A stretch of DNA of 7,551 nt from JBGLNL01 sp046484125 (GTDB taxonomy: Bacteria; Chloroflexota; Dehalococcoidia; SZUA-161; SpSt-899), in contig JAWOBX010000091.1 of NCBI GenBank assembly GCA_046484125.1, positions 1 through 7,551 of the forward strand, in the 5' to 3' direction. The first letter of the stretch is position 1, and each line of letters starts with the position of its first letter. This document shows positions 1 to 5,240 of the stretch, piece after piece. The translations under genes and the position numbers were made by a program. The notes under the pieces are model-generated. The model saw only the letters and a program-made list of their open reading frames with translations. It had not been told where the DNA came from and did no database searches.

Positions 1-226
1 TTGATCAGAGGTTCCTTAAGGAACCTTTTGAGTCAAGAGGTGACTTCGGGGGCCTGGGGGTGTCCCCCAGCTTTATGAGTCCCCCCATGATTGGGGGTTC
101 AGGGGTTGATCAGAGGTTCCTTAAGGAACCTTTTGAGTCAAGAGGTGACTTCGGGGGCCTGGGGGTGTCCCCCAGCTTTATAAGTCCCCCCATGATTGGG
201 GGTTCAGGGGGTTGATCAGAGGTTCC
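1..226. repeat. Tandem ~105-bp triple-hairpin repeat, two units plus a 15-bp stub
   Basis: Unit 1 is 1-105 and unit 2 is 106-211. The first 15 bases of a third unit occupy 212-226. The two full units differ by only one substitution (G/A near the end of CTTTATGAGT) and one extra G, so the duplication is recent or kept homogeneous. Each unit contains three successive inverted repeats. In unit 1 these are a perfect 18-bp palindrome (9-26, AGGTTCCTTAAGGAACCT) followed by T's, a 7-bp stem with a 3-nt loop (54-70, CTGGGGG/CCCCCAG), and a 5-bp C/G stem with a 6-nt loop (82-97). There is no spacer, so it is not a CRISPR array, and no convincing reading frame. The window starts exactly at a unit boundary, so the array may extend upstream. 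Confidence 0.93.
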
Positions 227-240
227 ATAATATATATAAC
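212..240 (+). promoter_or_regulatory. Candidate sigma70-type promoter at the repeat/gene junction
   Basis: TTGATC (212-217) lies 17 bases before TATAAC (235-240) in an AT-rich run. The -35-like half is the opening of the repeat unit, so the repeat may supply part of this promoter. A start about seven bases downstream would fall near 247. That would suit translation from the ATG at 254 rather than the one at 242, with almost no leader. The match is modest and unsupported by other evidence. Confidence 0.25.
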
Positions 241-241
241 T

Positions 242-1186
242 ATGGCGCGAAAAATGCGGTTGAAATCGTTACTTAGCATCCAGTGGATTCGTAGAATCCG
301 GTCATATGCCGAGCATTTACAACTCGTTGGCACACCCCTGTCTTACATTCTGCGGCTGGCAGTTATCTCAGCCTCTATAATTGTTATACTGGCCAACGTG
401 GCTGCCCTGGTAATCCTGTTCACTTTCGATAGCGAGTCAGCTCAGTTTATCAGCGGTGGCAACCCCAGGCAATTTCATGAGGAATTGCAGGTTGACCTGC
501 TGGATGACTACGGGGAGGTTTTGGGGATTGCCCATAACTCCGGTAACAAGATCAGATCCACAATAGAGGCTCTGGCATATGGCGCCGATATCATAGAGAT
601 AGATGTTGTTCTAGTGCAGGGCCAGCTCCACGCCGCACACTGGTCACCCTTTCGCTTTATAGGCGACAGACTTTTTCGGGGCCCTACCCTGGCCGAGGTC
701 TGGGGAGCCGCTGCCCAGGCTGACATGATCAAGCTTGACCTCAAGGACTCGTCAACCGAAATGGTCAACAAACTGGTTGAATTCCTGGACGATAGACGGA
801 GGGCGAAAGAGAAAATCATAGTCGTATCAGAAAAACCGGAGATTCTGGCACTAATGGCTCAGCGAACACCGAAAGTTATTCGAATGTTGAGTGTATCTGA
901 TGAGTATGTTCTTCTCGACTTGCTGGAGGATGAGGATTTGCAGGCAGTCATTGATGGCGTCTCTGTAAATCATAGCCTGCTGACTGTGGATATCATTGCC
1001 TCTCTCAAGGAAAGAGGGTTAATCGTTTTCGCATGGACCGTCAATGATCCGGCGAGGATGAATGAACTGGTTAAGTACGGGGTCGATGGAATCACTACTG
1101 ACAATCTGGCAATCCTGGATTTATTCGGAGCACAGCGACAAATCGATATCACTTCTAGAAGCCTGCCACTGAATTTCTTGAGCTAG
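242..1186 (+). CDS. Membrane-anchored glycerophosphodiester phosphodiesterase-like protein
   Basis: A 314-aa protein with a basic N-terminus, one hydrophobic segment (about residues 34-62) and a GDPD-like TIM-barrel domain (from about residue 93). Expected catalytic positions are visible: His98 in IAHNSGN, Glu119 and Asp121 in EIDV, His133 in AAHW, and a KLDLK strand near 164-168. The C-terminal signature FAWTVNDP...GVDGITTD is typical of the family. GDPDs hydrolyse glycerophosphodiesters to glycerol-3-phosphate and an alcohol. Here the first motif reads AHNSGN instead of the usual AHRG, and HW replaces HD, so the substrate may differ. The layout also recalls the FAM151/menorin branch of the superfamily. 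The anchor suggests the domain sits on the outer face of the inner membrane. Start is uncertain: TTG 212 adds ten residues read from the repeat stub, and ATG 254 is also possible. None has a clear ribosome site. It is flanked by hairpin repeats and appears monocistronic. Confidence 0.82.
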   Translation: MARKMRLKSLLSIQWIRRIRSYAEHLQLVGTPLSYILRLAVISASIIVILANVAALVILFTFDSESAQFISGGNPRQFHEELQVDLLDDYGEVLGIAHNSGNKIRSTIEALAYGADIIEIDVVLVQGQLHAAHWSPFRFIGDRLFRGPTLAEVWGAAAQADMIKLDLKDSSTEMVNKLVEFLDDRRRAKEKIIVVSEKPEILALMAQRTPKVIRMLSVSDEYVLLDLLEDEDLQAVIDGVSVNHSLLTVDIIASLKERGLIVFAWTVNDPARMNELVKYGVDGITTDNLAILDLFGAQRQIDITSRSLPLNFLS

Positions 1187-1250
1187 TGTGCTGTCCCTAA
1201 AGGTTCTATACAAGTGTTCCGCAACGCTCTTTTCACCGCATTGCTTCACT
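1186..1250 (+). repeat. 65-bp inverted repeat, copy A
   Basis: This segment, beginning at the last base of the phosphodiesterase stop codon, matches the reverse complement of 2793-2857 at 59 of 65 positions (six substitutions, no gaps). Similarity stops abruptly at both ends. Read on the plus strand it begins GTGTGCTGTCCC and ends CATTGCTTCACT. It lies directly after a gene and in that gene's sense direction, as copy B does for the DUF3096 gene. It could be a conserved 3' element, a terminal repeat of a decayed mobile element, or an interspersed repeat. Function is unknown. Confidence 0.88.
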
Positions 1251-1269
1251 TATAAAGCTGAGTATTTGA

Positions 1270-1376
1270 GGAGACCCTTTTAGAAAGTGGCGACTCAGGG
1301 GGGCTGGGGGTACCCCCAGCTTCACACTTTCCCCGAGACCGGGGAATTAAAAGGGGTTGATCATAGTTTCCTTAAA
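1270..1376 (+). repeat. Diverged copy of the triple-hairpin repeat
   Basis: It aligns by eye, in the same orientation, with the unit at 1-105 from the CCTTTT after the first palindrome to the start of a following unit (TTGATCA at 1357, then TTTCCTTAA). The middle hairpin is a perfect 18-bp palindrome (1303-1320, GCTGGGGGTACCCCCAGC). The third hairpin is present with different bases: TTCCCC (1329-1334) pairs with GGGGAA (1341-1346) around a 6-nt loop, the same loop length as in the tandem units. Stem preservation despite base change suggests the structure matters. The phosphodiesterase gene therefore sits between two sets of this repeat. Confidence 0.8.
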
Positions 1377-1423
1377 ATACAACTTAATATCAGCGAAAGT
1401 TCGGTCATTTACGGGACGTTATA

Positions 1424-1657
1424 CTAGCGCCTCAGGCGAGCTGCCAGCAGGCCCATCGAGAATCCCAGAGCGGCTGCCAGGAGCAGGCTCCAGGCCAGGC
1501 GTGTTTCCAGGCTCCAGAACAGGAGACGCGTCTCCACCATAACGAAGTTGTCCGCCACAAACACTGTAAGCAAAGTAAAAACGACCGCGATCGAGGCGAG
1601 CTTGGCGGTCCATCGCCAGCTACGCCATTGGGGCGATAGGAATCGCTTATAGTCCAT
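1424..1657 (-). CDS. LapA/DUF1049-like small inner-membrane protein
   Basis: A 77-aa protein with two hydrophobic helices (about residues 19-35 and 53-73) and basic ends. The pattern resembles the DUF1049/LapA domain: a first helix running into VFVADN, then VMVETRLLFW, then a small-residue-rich second helix (LLLAAALGFSMGLLAARLRR). LapA-domain proteins sit in the inner membrane; the Escherichia coli member works with LapB in lipopolysaccharide assembly control. That role cannot be assumed here, since many short DUF1049 proteins have no known function and this one lacks the longer C-terminal tail. The start is well supported: AAGGAGG (1665-1671) lies seven bases before the ATG. It is one of several minus-strand genes between the 65-bp inverted repeats. 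Confidence 0.78.
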   Translation of the reverse strand: MDYKRFLSPQWRSWRWTAKLASIAVVFTLLTVFVADNFVMVETRLLFWSLETRLAWSLLLAAALGFSMGLLAARLRR

Positions 1658-1728
1658 CCGGCAACCTCCTTGCCACGACCAGTTTCCGCTTTAAGAACGC
1701 CGACCGGCCTGTTTTACACGCTAACCTG

Positions 1729-1947
1729 TTATATCACAACATCCCCTAATAAGTGGAGCTCATGCCAGTTCGGACTGATCATCATTTCTTGTAACGCGGA
1801 TCCTTTTATGCGAAGAAACCCGTTATTCACCTCACTTTTTCGACCCGAATGAATCGTCTTAACCGGATTTCCATTGTCTTCGGTTACAATCTCAAGGTTG
1901 CATCCGACGCCACTATTGCAATAGATGAGAGGAACGTTTTCGCTCAT
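1729..1947 (-). CDS. Hypothetical 72-aa protein
   Basis: I do not recognise this protein. From the ATG at 1947 it reads MSENVPLIYCNSGVG..., a hydrophilic, probably beta-rich sequence with two cysteines near the N-terminus (CNSGVGC) and a hydrophobic C-terminal end (LHLLGDVVI). There is no signal peptide or membrane helix. A TTG at 1962 would add five residues. The ribosome site is weak (GGGATGG upstream). It starts 23 bases after the stop of the cyclic-nucleotide-binding pseudogene and may have been co-transcribed with it. Codon composition looks plausible for coding, but no conserved motif supports it. It could also be a remnant of a larger gene. Confidence 0.45.
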   Translation of the reverse strand: MSENVPLIYCNSGVGCNLEIVTEDNGNPVKTIHSGRKSEVNNGFLRIKGSALQEMMISPNWHELHLLGDVVI

Positions 1948-1970
1948 CCGTCCATCCCGCAAACAACAAT

Positions 1971-2457
1971 CTACATGGCTCGCTCGGTTTCTATTTCAGC
2001 GATATGTTTCATCAGGTATTCCGAAGTACTGGTAAGTCGTCTATCGATTATAGAGGCAAGATCCCGCATGAACATGTACCCGGATTCATGGTCGCTATCC
2101 AGTATTTCAAGGAGTTTCCGTCCGTCAATTTCAATAACCTCGGTATTTTCCAGGCATCGCGCGGTAACAGTATAGGTTTTCGAATCCATGAGCGCCGACC
2201 AGCCAAATATTTCGTTCCCGTTAAGGTAACGAACAATGCCCTCCTTTTGATCCAGCCATGAGACGGGTAGTCTGCGCTCTATAACGACTCAACCACGTAA
2301 GATTAAATACAGTTTCTCGGCCTGTTGTCCTTCTGACAAAACCTTTTAACCGGCTTGATAGTTAATTAACCGAGCATGCGTTGACGATCTTTTCCAGGGT
2401 CTTATCTCGCAGGTTCTCAAATACCGGGAATTTCTTCAGATCGCTAGTTTTCAGCAT
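1971..2457 (-). pseudogene. Cyclic-nucleotide-binding (Crp-type sensory) domain protein, disrupted
   Basis: The gene starts at ATG 2457 with AGGAGG (2465-2470) seven bases upstream. It reads 31 codons typical of a cNMP-binding N-terminus (MLKTSDLKKFPVFENL...) to a TAA at 2362-2364. Shifting one base there restores the domain: NYQAG, a TAA stop (2346-2348) where the family has Glu in the Gly-Glu turn, KVLSEGQQAEKLYLILRG, and a TGA stop (2289-2291). The frame is then open to 1971 and includes NEIFGWSALMDSKTYTVTA, the equivalent of the phosphate-binding cassette, and a C-terminal helix. The reconstructed product is about 161 aa: a stand-alone sensory domain without a helix-turn-helix. The cassette lacks the canonical Arg, so even the ancestor may not have bound cAMP. 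One frameshift plus two nonsense codons make expression of an intact domain very unlikely. Confidence 0.88.
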
Positions 2458-2663
2458 AAGTTATCCTCCTCTATTACATGTTCCAAGTGGATCTCCCACG
2501 GTTCACCTCCGAACGCCTCGGACTTTTCAGAATCATTCGTCAGCCTTTTCGAGAGCCAAACCATTCTCATTTTAGCCCTGCCCACCTTTACATGGCAAGT
2601 AGGCGAAGGTGATTGTAATAACAAGGTAACCGAAATGGGGATAAGCAAAAAACGGTAACGCAC
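2451..2663 (-). CDS. Doubtful 70-aa ORF upstream of the cNMP-binding pseudogene
   Basis: It opens at a GTG (2663) and begins with a signal-like stretch (MRYRFLLIPISVTLLLQS), followed by a polar, acidic C-terminal half (EAFGGEPWEIHLEHVIEED). It ends at a TGA overlapping the start of the cNMP-binding pseudogene (TTATGCTGA), an arrangement usual for coupled genes. However, no credible ribosome site precedes the GTG, the hydrophobic and polar parts do not suggest a known family, and the downstream gene is dead. It may be a remnant or chance ORF. Confidence 0.2.
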   Translation of the reverse strand: MRYRFLLIPISVTLLLQSPSPTCHVKVGRAKMRMVWLSKRLTNDSEKSEAFGGEPWEIHLEHVIEEDNLC

Positions 2664-2792
2664 TACCTGCGAGAATTCGCGTTCAGTTCTTTTGATGTGG
2701 CTCCGGTTAACTGATTTGTCAAAACAGGGTGTGGCTTCAGTAGAGGAACCGGGTATATTCAGTTATCCAGCCCTGACCTGAAATCTGTTAAC

Positions 2793-2857
2793 AGTGAAGC
2801 AATGAGGTGAAAAGAGCATTGCGGAACATTTGTATAAAACCGTTAGGGAAAGCACAC
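2793..2857 (-). repeat. 65-bp inverted repeat, copy B
   Basis: This is the reverse-complement partner of 1186-1250, identical at 59 of 65 positions. Read on the minus strand it begins 44 bases after the DUF3096 stop codon, so it too lies downstream of a gene in that gene's sense. In this copy GCAATG and CATTGC can form a 6-bp stem around a 12-nt loop; copy A carries one unpaired base in the same stem. The pair encloses 1186-2857 (about 1.67 kb). Outside and inside the 65 bp the two loci show no further similarity. Confidence 0.88.
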
Positions 2858-2901
2858 TGGCAACCAGCTCATCTCGTTCACGAATTATAAGGGTCTAAGA
2901 G

Positions 2902-3060
2902 TCAATCAAGTGCATTTACAATGGCAAGAGCTCCGATTAAAATTAGATACAATCCAACTATTACCGCTAACGCTCGCGGCCAGATAATGATGATAAACCC
3001 TACGGCAATGCTTACTATGCCGGCTATCAATCCACTGGTGCTTGTCAGGTCCCAATCCAT
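2902..3060 (-). CDS. DUF3096-family small membrane protein
   Basis: A 52-aa protein, MDWDLTSTSGLIAGIVSIAV..., ending ...ALAIVNALD. It has two hydrophobic helices (about residues 10-27 and 31-49) linked by IIWPRAL. A Gly-rich first helix, a W/F-P-R turn and a VGLYLILIG second helix fit the DUF3096 pattern, a small membrane family of unknown function. The start is firm: CGGAGG sits six bases before the ATG. It follows the DUF1328 gene by 66 bases on the same strand and is probably the last gene of that unit, with the 65-bp repeat copy B just beyond its stop. Confidence 0.82.
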   Translation of the reverse strand: MDWDLTSTSGLIAGIVSIAVGFIIIIWPRALAVIVGLYLILIGALAIVNALD

Positions 3061-3126
3061 TTCTCGCCTCCGGATTTTATTTATTCTTGGAGATCATAAT
3101 GATTTGTTGGCCGATTTCGAGGCCTC

Positions 3127-3291
3127 TCATCTGCGGCGCCAACGCGGGAAAGCTACTGAAAGTACGAACAACACGACAAAAACTACGAACAGGATAATGG
3201 CGATATTGGCCGCCATATCGGCAAGAAATCCAAATCCCAATACGGCAGCCACCAGTGCGAACAACAGAAACGCAAAAGCGCACCTCAGCAT
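3127..3291 (-). CDS. DUF1328 (YtjA-like) small membrane protein
   Basis: A 54-aa protein, MLRCAFAFLLFALVAAVLGF..., ending in a basic tail (PRWRRR). Two transmembrane helices (about residues 4-23 and 29-48) are joined by FLADMAAN. The start MLR, the LGFG turn and the second helix (IAIILFVVFVVLFVLS) match the DUF1328 family of tiny inner-membrane proteins, whose function is unknown. AAGGAGG (3300-3306) lies eight bases before the ATG. It sits 66 bases after the glycosylase-like gene and 66 bases before the DUF3096 gene, all on the minus strand, which suggests co-transcription. Confidence 0.87.
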   Translation of the reverse strand: MLRCAFAFLLFALVAAVLGFGFLADMAANIAIILFVVFVVLFVLSVAFPRWRRR

Positions 3292-3357
3292 TACATTTTC
3301 CTCCTTTCAGTCAGCTTTTATCCTGCAATCTGTTTTTTGCCCAGATTCAGTTATCAC

Positions 3358-4026
3358 TCATACAGCGGTGAACTGATCTACAGGAGGCACCATCTCGGTG
3401 TATTTTTGCCGGATCTTCATAAAATCGCCACGGAGAACCGTAAGGTTTTGACCCGATCGATTGTTTCGCTGCAGGAAATGAGACGGGTGAAGGGTCGCAA
3501 TCGCCGGGGTATTCATTGGCCCCTCCATCCAGTTTCCCCGGTCCGAATTCATCCTGAACTGATCATCAATAAGTACTCTCGCGGGCATTTCTCCCAGGCA
3601 TACTATAATCTTCGGCTGAATAGCCGAAATCTCCCATAGCAGCCAGGGCTCGAATCCCCTCAGCTCAAAAAGGCGGGGCGGCCTTGGTTTTCTGTGACCG
3701 TCTCTGCAGACAGTATAAGGGCACCACTTCAAAACGCTCGTTACCCATATATCTCTTCGGTTCAGCCCCACCTCCGAAATGATCTGCTCGAGTATTTTCC
3801 CGTTTATCCCCGCCAGCGGCCTTGCCTGGGCATCCTCCCTCACTCCCGGCGCGTCTCTGATCAGCATGATATCGGCCTCGGGATTCCCGATTCCATGAAT
3901 GATCCGGTTATTTCGGGAGAGATGACCGAATATTTCCTTTTGAAGCTGGTACAATTGCCGCAGCCTTAACTCTTTGCTTAAATCAGGCGACGTTTGCGGT
4001 ACAAGATACTCTTCAAGTCGTAGCAA
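3358..4026 (-). CDS. Family-4 uracil-DNA-glycosylase-like protein lacking most Fe-S cysteines
   Basis: A 222-aa protein with the family-4 uracil-DNA glycosylase layout. Motif 1 is DAPGVRED (58-65, usually GEAPGxxED), followed by RPLAGINGKIL, GLNRRDIWVTSVLK, QPKIIVCLGEMPAR and motif 2 LHPSHFL (179-184). Such enzymes remove uracil from DNA and normally carry a 4Fe-4S cluster held by four cysteines. By-eye alignment puts those positions at Glu31, Gly34, Trp101 (with Cys102 beside it) and Phe125, so at most one ligand survives. The Gly opening motif 1 is Arg57. Several of these are one base from the expected codon, which suggests recent decay in an open frame, although a cluster-free subfamily is possible. 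The start is a TTG preceded by GAGGGGG at good spacing. It leads the likely unit with DUF1328 and DUF3096. Confidence 0.78.
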   Translation of the reverse strand: MLRLEEYLVPQTSPDLSKELRLRQLYQLQKEIFGHLSRNNRIIHGIGNPEADIMLIRDAPGVREDAQARPLAGINGKILEQIISEVGLNRRDIWVTSVLKWCPYTVCRDGHRKPRPPRLFELRGFEPWLLWEISAIQPKIIVCLGEMPARVLIDDQFRMNSDRGNWMEGPMNTPAIATLHPSHFLQRNNRSGQNLTVLRGDFMKIRQKYTEMVPPVDQFTAV

Positions 4027-4629
4027 GGTTTACCCCCTCATAGTGCATTTCAGACTGAGCAATATAGAAACAGGCACTTACTATTTTTGTTTAATCATAC
4101 TGATACCAGCTCGCCCCGAATATCCGTTTATTTACTGAGATTTTTTTCTTTTACTTCGTAATCTTAATAAGTTCATTCAAACATTGGGTTATGCCATTTC
4201 TAAAACCATGCGGCTATTGAGCTACGGAATATTCGTAAATAGCACGCTCCGTATCCAGAGCGCACGGAAAACACCACAGGAATAGGCAATATGCCGGTTC
4301 TGAAGCCGGGCTCCTCTGCTAATCCAAATTTTCTCGACCGGGATCATAACTGTCAATTCGATTATTCGTAGACCCGGACAACAGGGCGCCTTTTGTGAAA
4401 AAGCGGTGTATCGTCCTTGAAAATACGTAATTCTACGGATATGCCCGGAAAATAACCAGGGTTAGACTGTCTTTATTGATTCAGTATTGGCCAGTAGTTA
4501 GTTACGAGGCCTTATGATACGCAGAATTAAACCGGTAATGAAATTGCTGCATATACCGAATGATTCAAGAGGCCTGGTTCATTTTTTTTCAGCAGGGCTG
4601 ATATATCTGCGGCAGTTTAGGGATTAAAG
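4027..4629. other. Gene-free 603-bp divergent intergenic region
   Basis: It separates the minus-strand glycosylase-like unit from the plus-strand response regulator. No reading frame with a credible start and ribosome site was seen on either strand. Near 4116-4180 it is AT-rich. A small hairpin pair occurs at 4284-4309 (GGCA/TGCC followed by CCGGTT/AGCCGG around a CTGA loop). It must contain promoters for both directions; only one reasonable candidate stands out and it is listed separately. Confidence 0.6.
4328..4356 (-). promoter_or_regulatory. Candidate sigma70 promoter for the glycosylase/DUF1328/DUF3096 unit
   Basis: On the minus strand TTGACA (4356-4351) is a perfect -35 box, 17 bases before GAAAAT (4333-4328), four of six to the -10 consensus. 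Transcription would start near 4321, leaving a leader of about 295 bases before the TTG start. That length is unusual, so either a nearer promoter exists or the leader is real. Confidence 0.3.
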
Positions 4630-5007
4630 ATGGTCACCAGGAAAGTGTTGATAGTCGATGACGACCCATACCTGATAAAATCCCTCGAGTTCGTATTCAG
4701 AATGGAGGGGATCGACTTTGATACCGCCAGGAACGGGGTAGAGGCCACGGAAAAGATTCGGGAAGAGGAACCGGGAGTGGTCCTGCTGGATGTAATGATG
4801 CCCGGTAAGGACGGTTATGAGGTCTGTGAAGACGTGAAAAGGGATTCGGAACTGAGAGACATACATATTGTGCTCCTTAGCGCCAAGGCCCGGAAAAGTG
4901 AGGTGGCACATGGGTTTGCCGTGGGGGCTGATGAATACATCACCAAGCCCTTCAGCATAAAAGTTGTTGTCGACCTGGTCGAAGACGTTTTGAGCAAAGT
5001 AAACTAA
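4630..5007 (+). CDS. Single-domain (CheY-like) response regulator
   Basis: A 125-aa stand-alone receiver domain. The acidic pocket is Asp10-Asp12 (VLIVDDDP), the phospho-acceptor is Asp54 (VVLLDVMMPGKDG), the switch Ser is at 84 (VLLSAKA) and the conserved Lys is 106 (ITKPFS). There is no DNA-binding or enzymatic output domain, so it would act by protein-protein contact or within a phosphorelay. AHGFAVGADEYITKPFS is typical of receivers from hybrid or PilH/PleD-like systems. No histidine kinase lies in the window, so its partner is elsewhere. The ATG has only a weak GGGA-type ribosome site. No clear terminator follows in the 233-bp gap to the channel-like gene. Confidence 0.92.
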   Translation: MVTRKVLIVDDDPYLIKSLEFVFRMEGIDFDTARNGVEATEKIREEEPGVVLLDVMMPGKDGYEVCEDVKRDSELRDIHIVLLSAKARKSEVAHGFAVGADEYITKPFSIKVVVDLVEDVLSKVN

Positions 5008-5184
5008 AGCCTCGCCACATTAAAGGTGGAGACTGGCCTGATAAATCTGCCCTGGTTACCCGGATGACAATCATACCGAACGAACCGCGATTGACTCGCT
5101 AATATTTCCGTTGCCCGTTTTTTCGAGCAACTCGAATTCCCATGGTTTTTATGCTTTCAGTCTTTTTCGGTTTCAAACTGTCCG

Positions 5185-5201
5185 ATGAGAGTGGGTGCTC
5201 T
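5185..5201 (+). repeat. 17-bp inverted repeat, left arm, before the channel gene
   Basis: ATGAGAGTGGGTGCTCT lies 39 bases before the channel-like start codon. Its exact reverse complement is at 6203-6219, 23 bases after the stop. Outside the 17 bp, further similarity with small gaps can be seen (TTCAA then CTG-C on both sides), so the arms may once have been about 30 bp. In an mRNA covering both, the 5' and 3' untranslated ends could pair. Confidence 0.85.
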
Positions 5202-5240
5202 TTGGAATAGCATAAAGAACAAAGGAGGGACTATTGATCA

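Noticed and set aside
1..226. CRISPR array or coding tandem repeat
   Set aside because: Units are contiguous with no unique spacers, their length is wrong for CRISPR repeats, and no frame gives a sensible repeated peptide.
2004..2261. ORFs on both strands overlapping the cNMP-binding region (2004-2261 plus, 2048-2236 minus)
   Set aside because: They are out-of-frame readings of the pseudogene, whose domain sequence is recovered only in the frame ending at 1971.
1186..2857. Complete insertion sequence
   Set aside because: There are inverted repeats but no transposase-like ORF between them, and no target-site duplication was recognised at the outer edges.
2921..3376. 151-codon plus-strand ORF
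   Set aside because: It lies antisense to the DUF3096 and DUF1328 genes, which have proper ribosome sites and family-like sequences. Its protein is rich in Asn/Thr/Ala without structure, as expected of a shadow frame.
4260..4330. Possible riboswitch (c-di-GMP-like) suggested by CGCACGG and adjacent hairpins
   Set aside because: The conserved GEMM core and receptor sequences are absent and the element is about 300 bases from either gene.
4534..4547. Sigma54-like -24/-12 element (GG-N10-GC) before the response regulator
   Set aside because: Only the minimal GG/GC spacing and TTGCT fit; the -24 half is poor and no activator site was seen, so it could be chance in a 600-bp gap.
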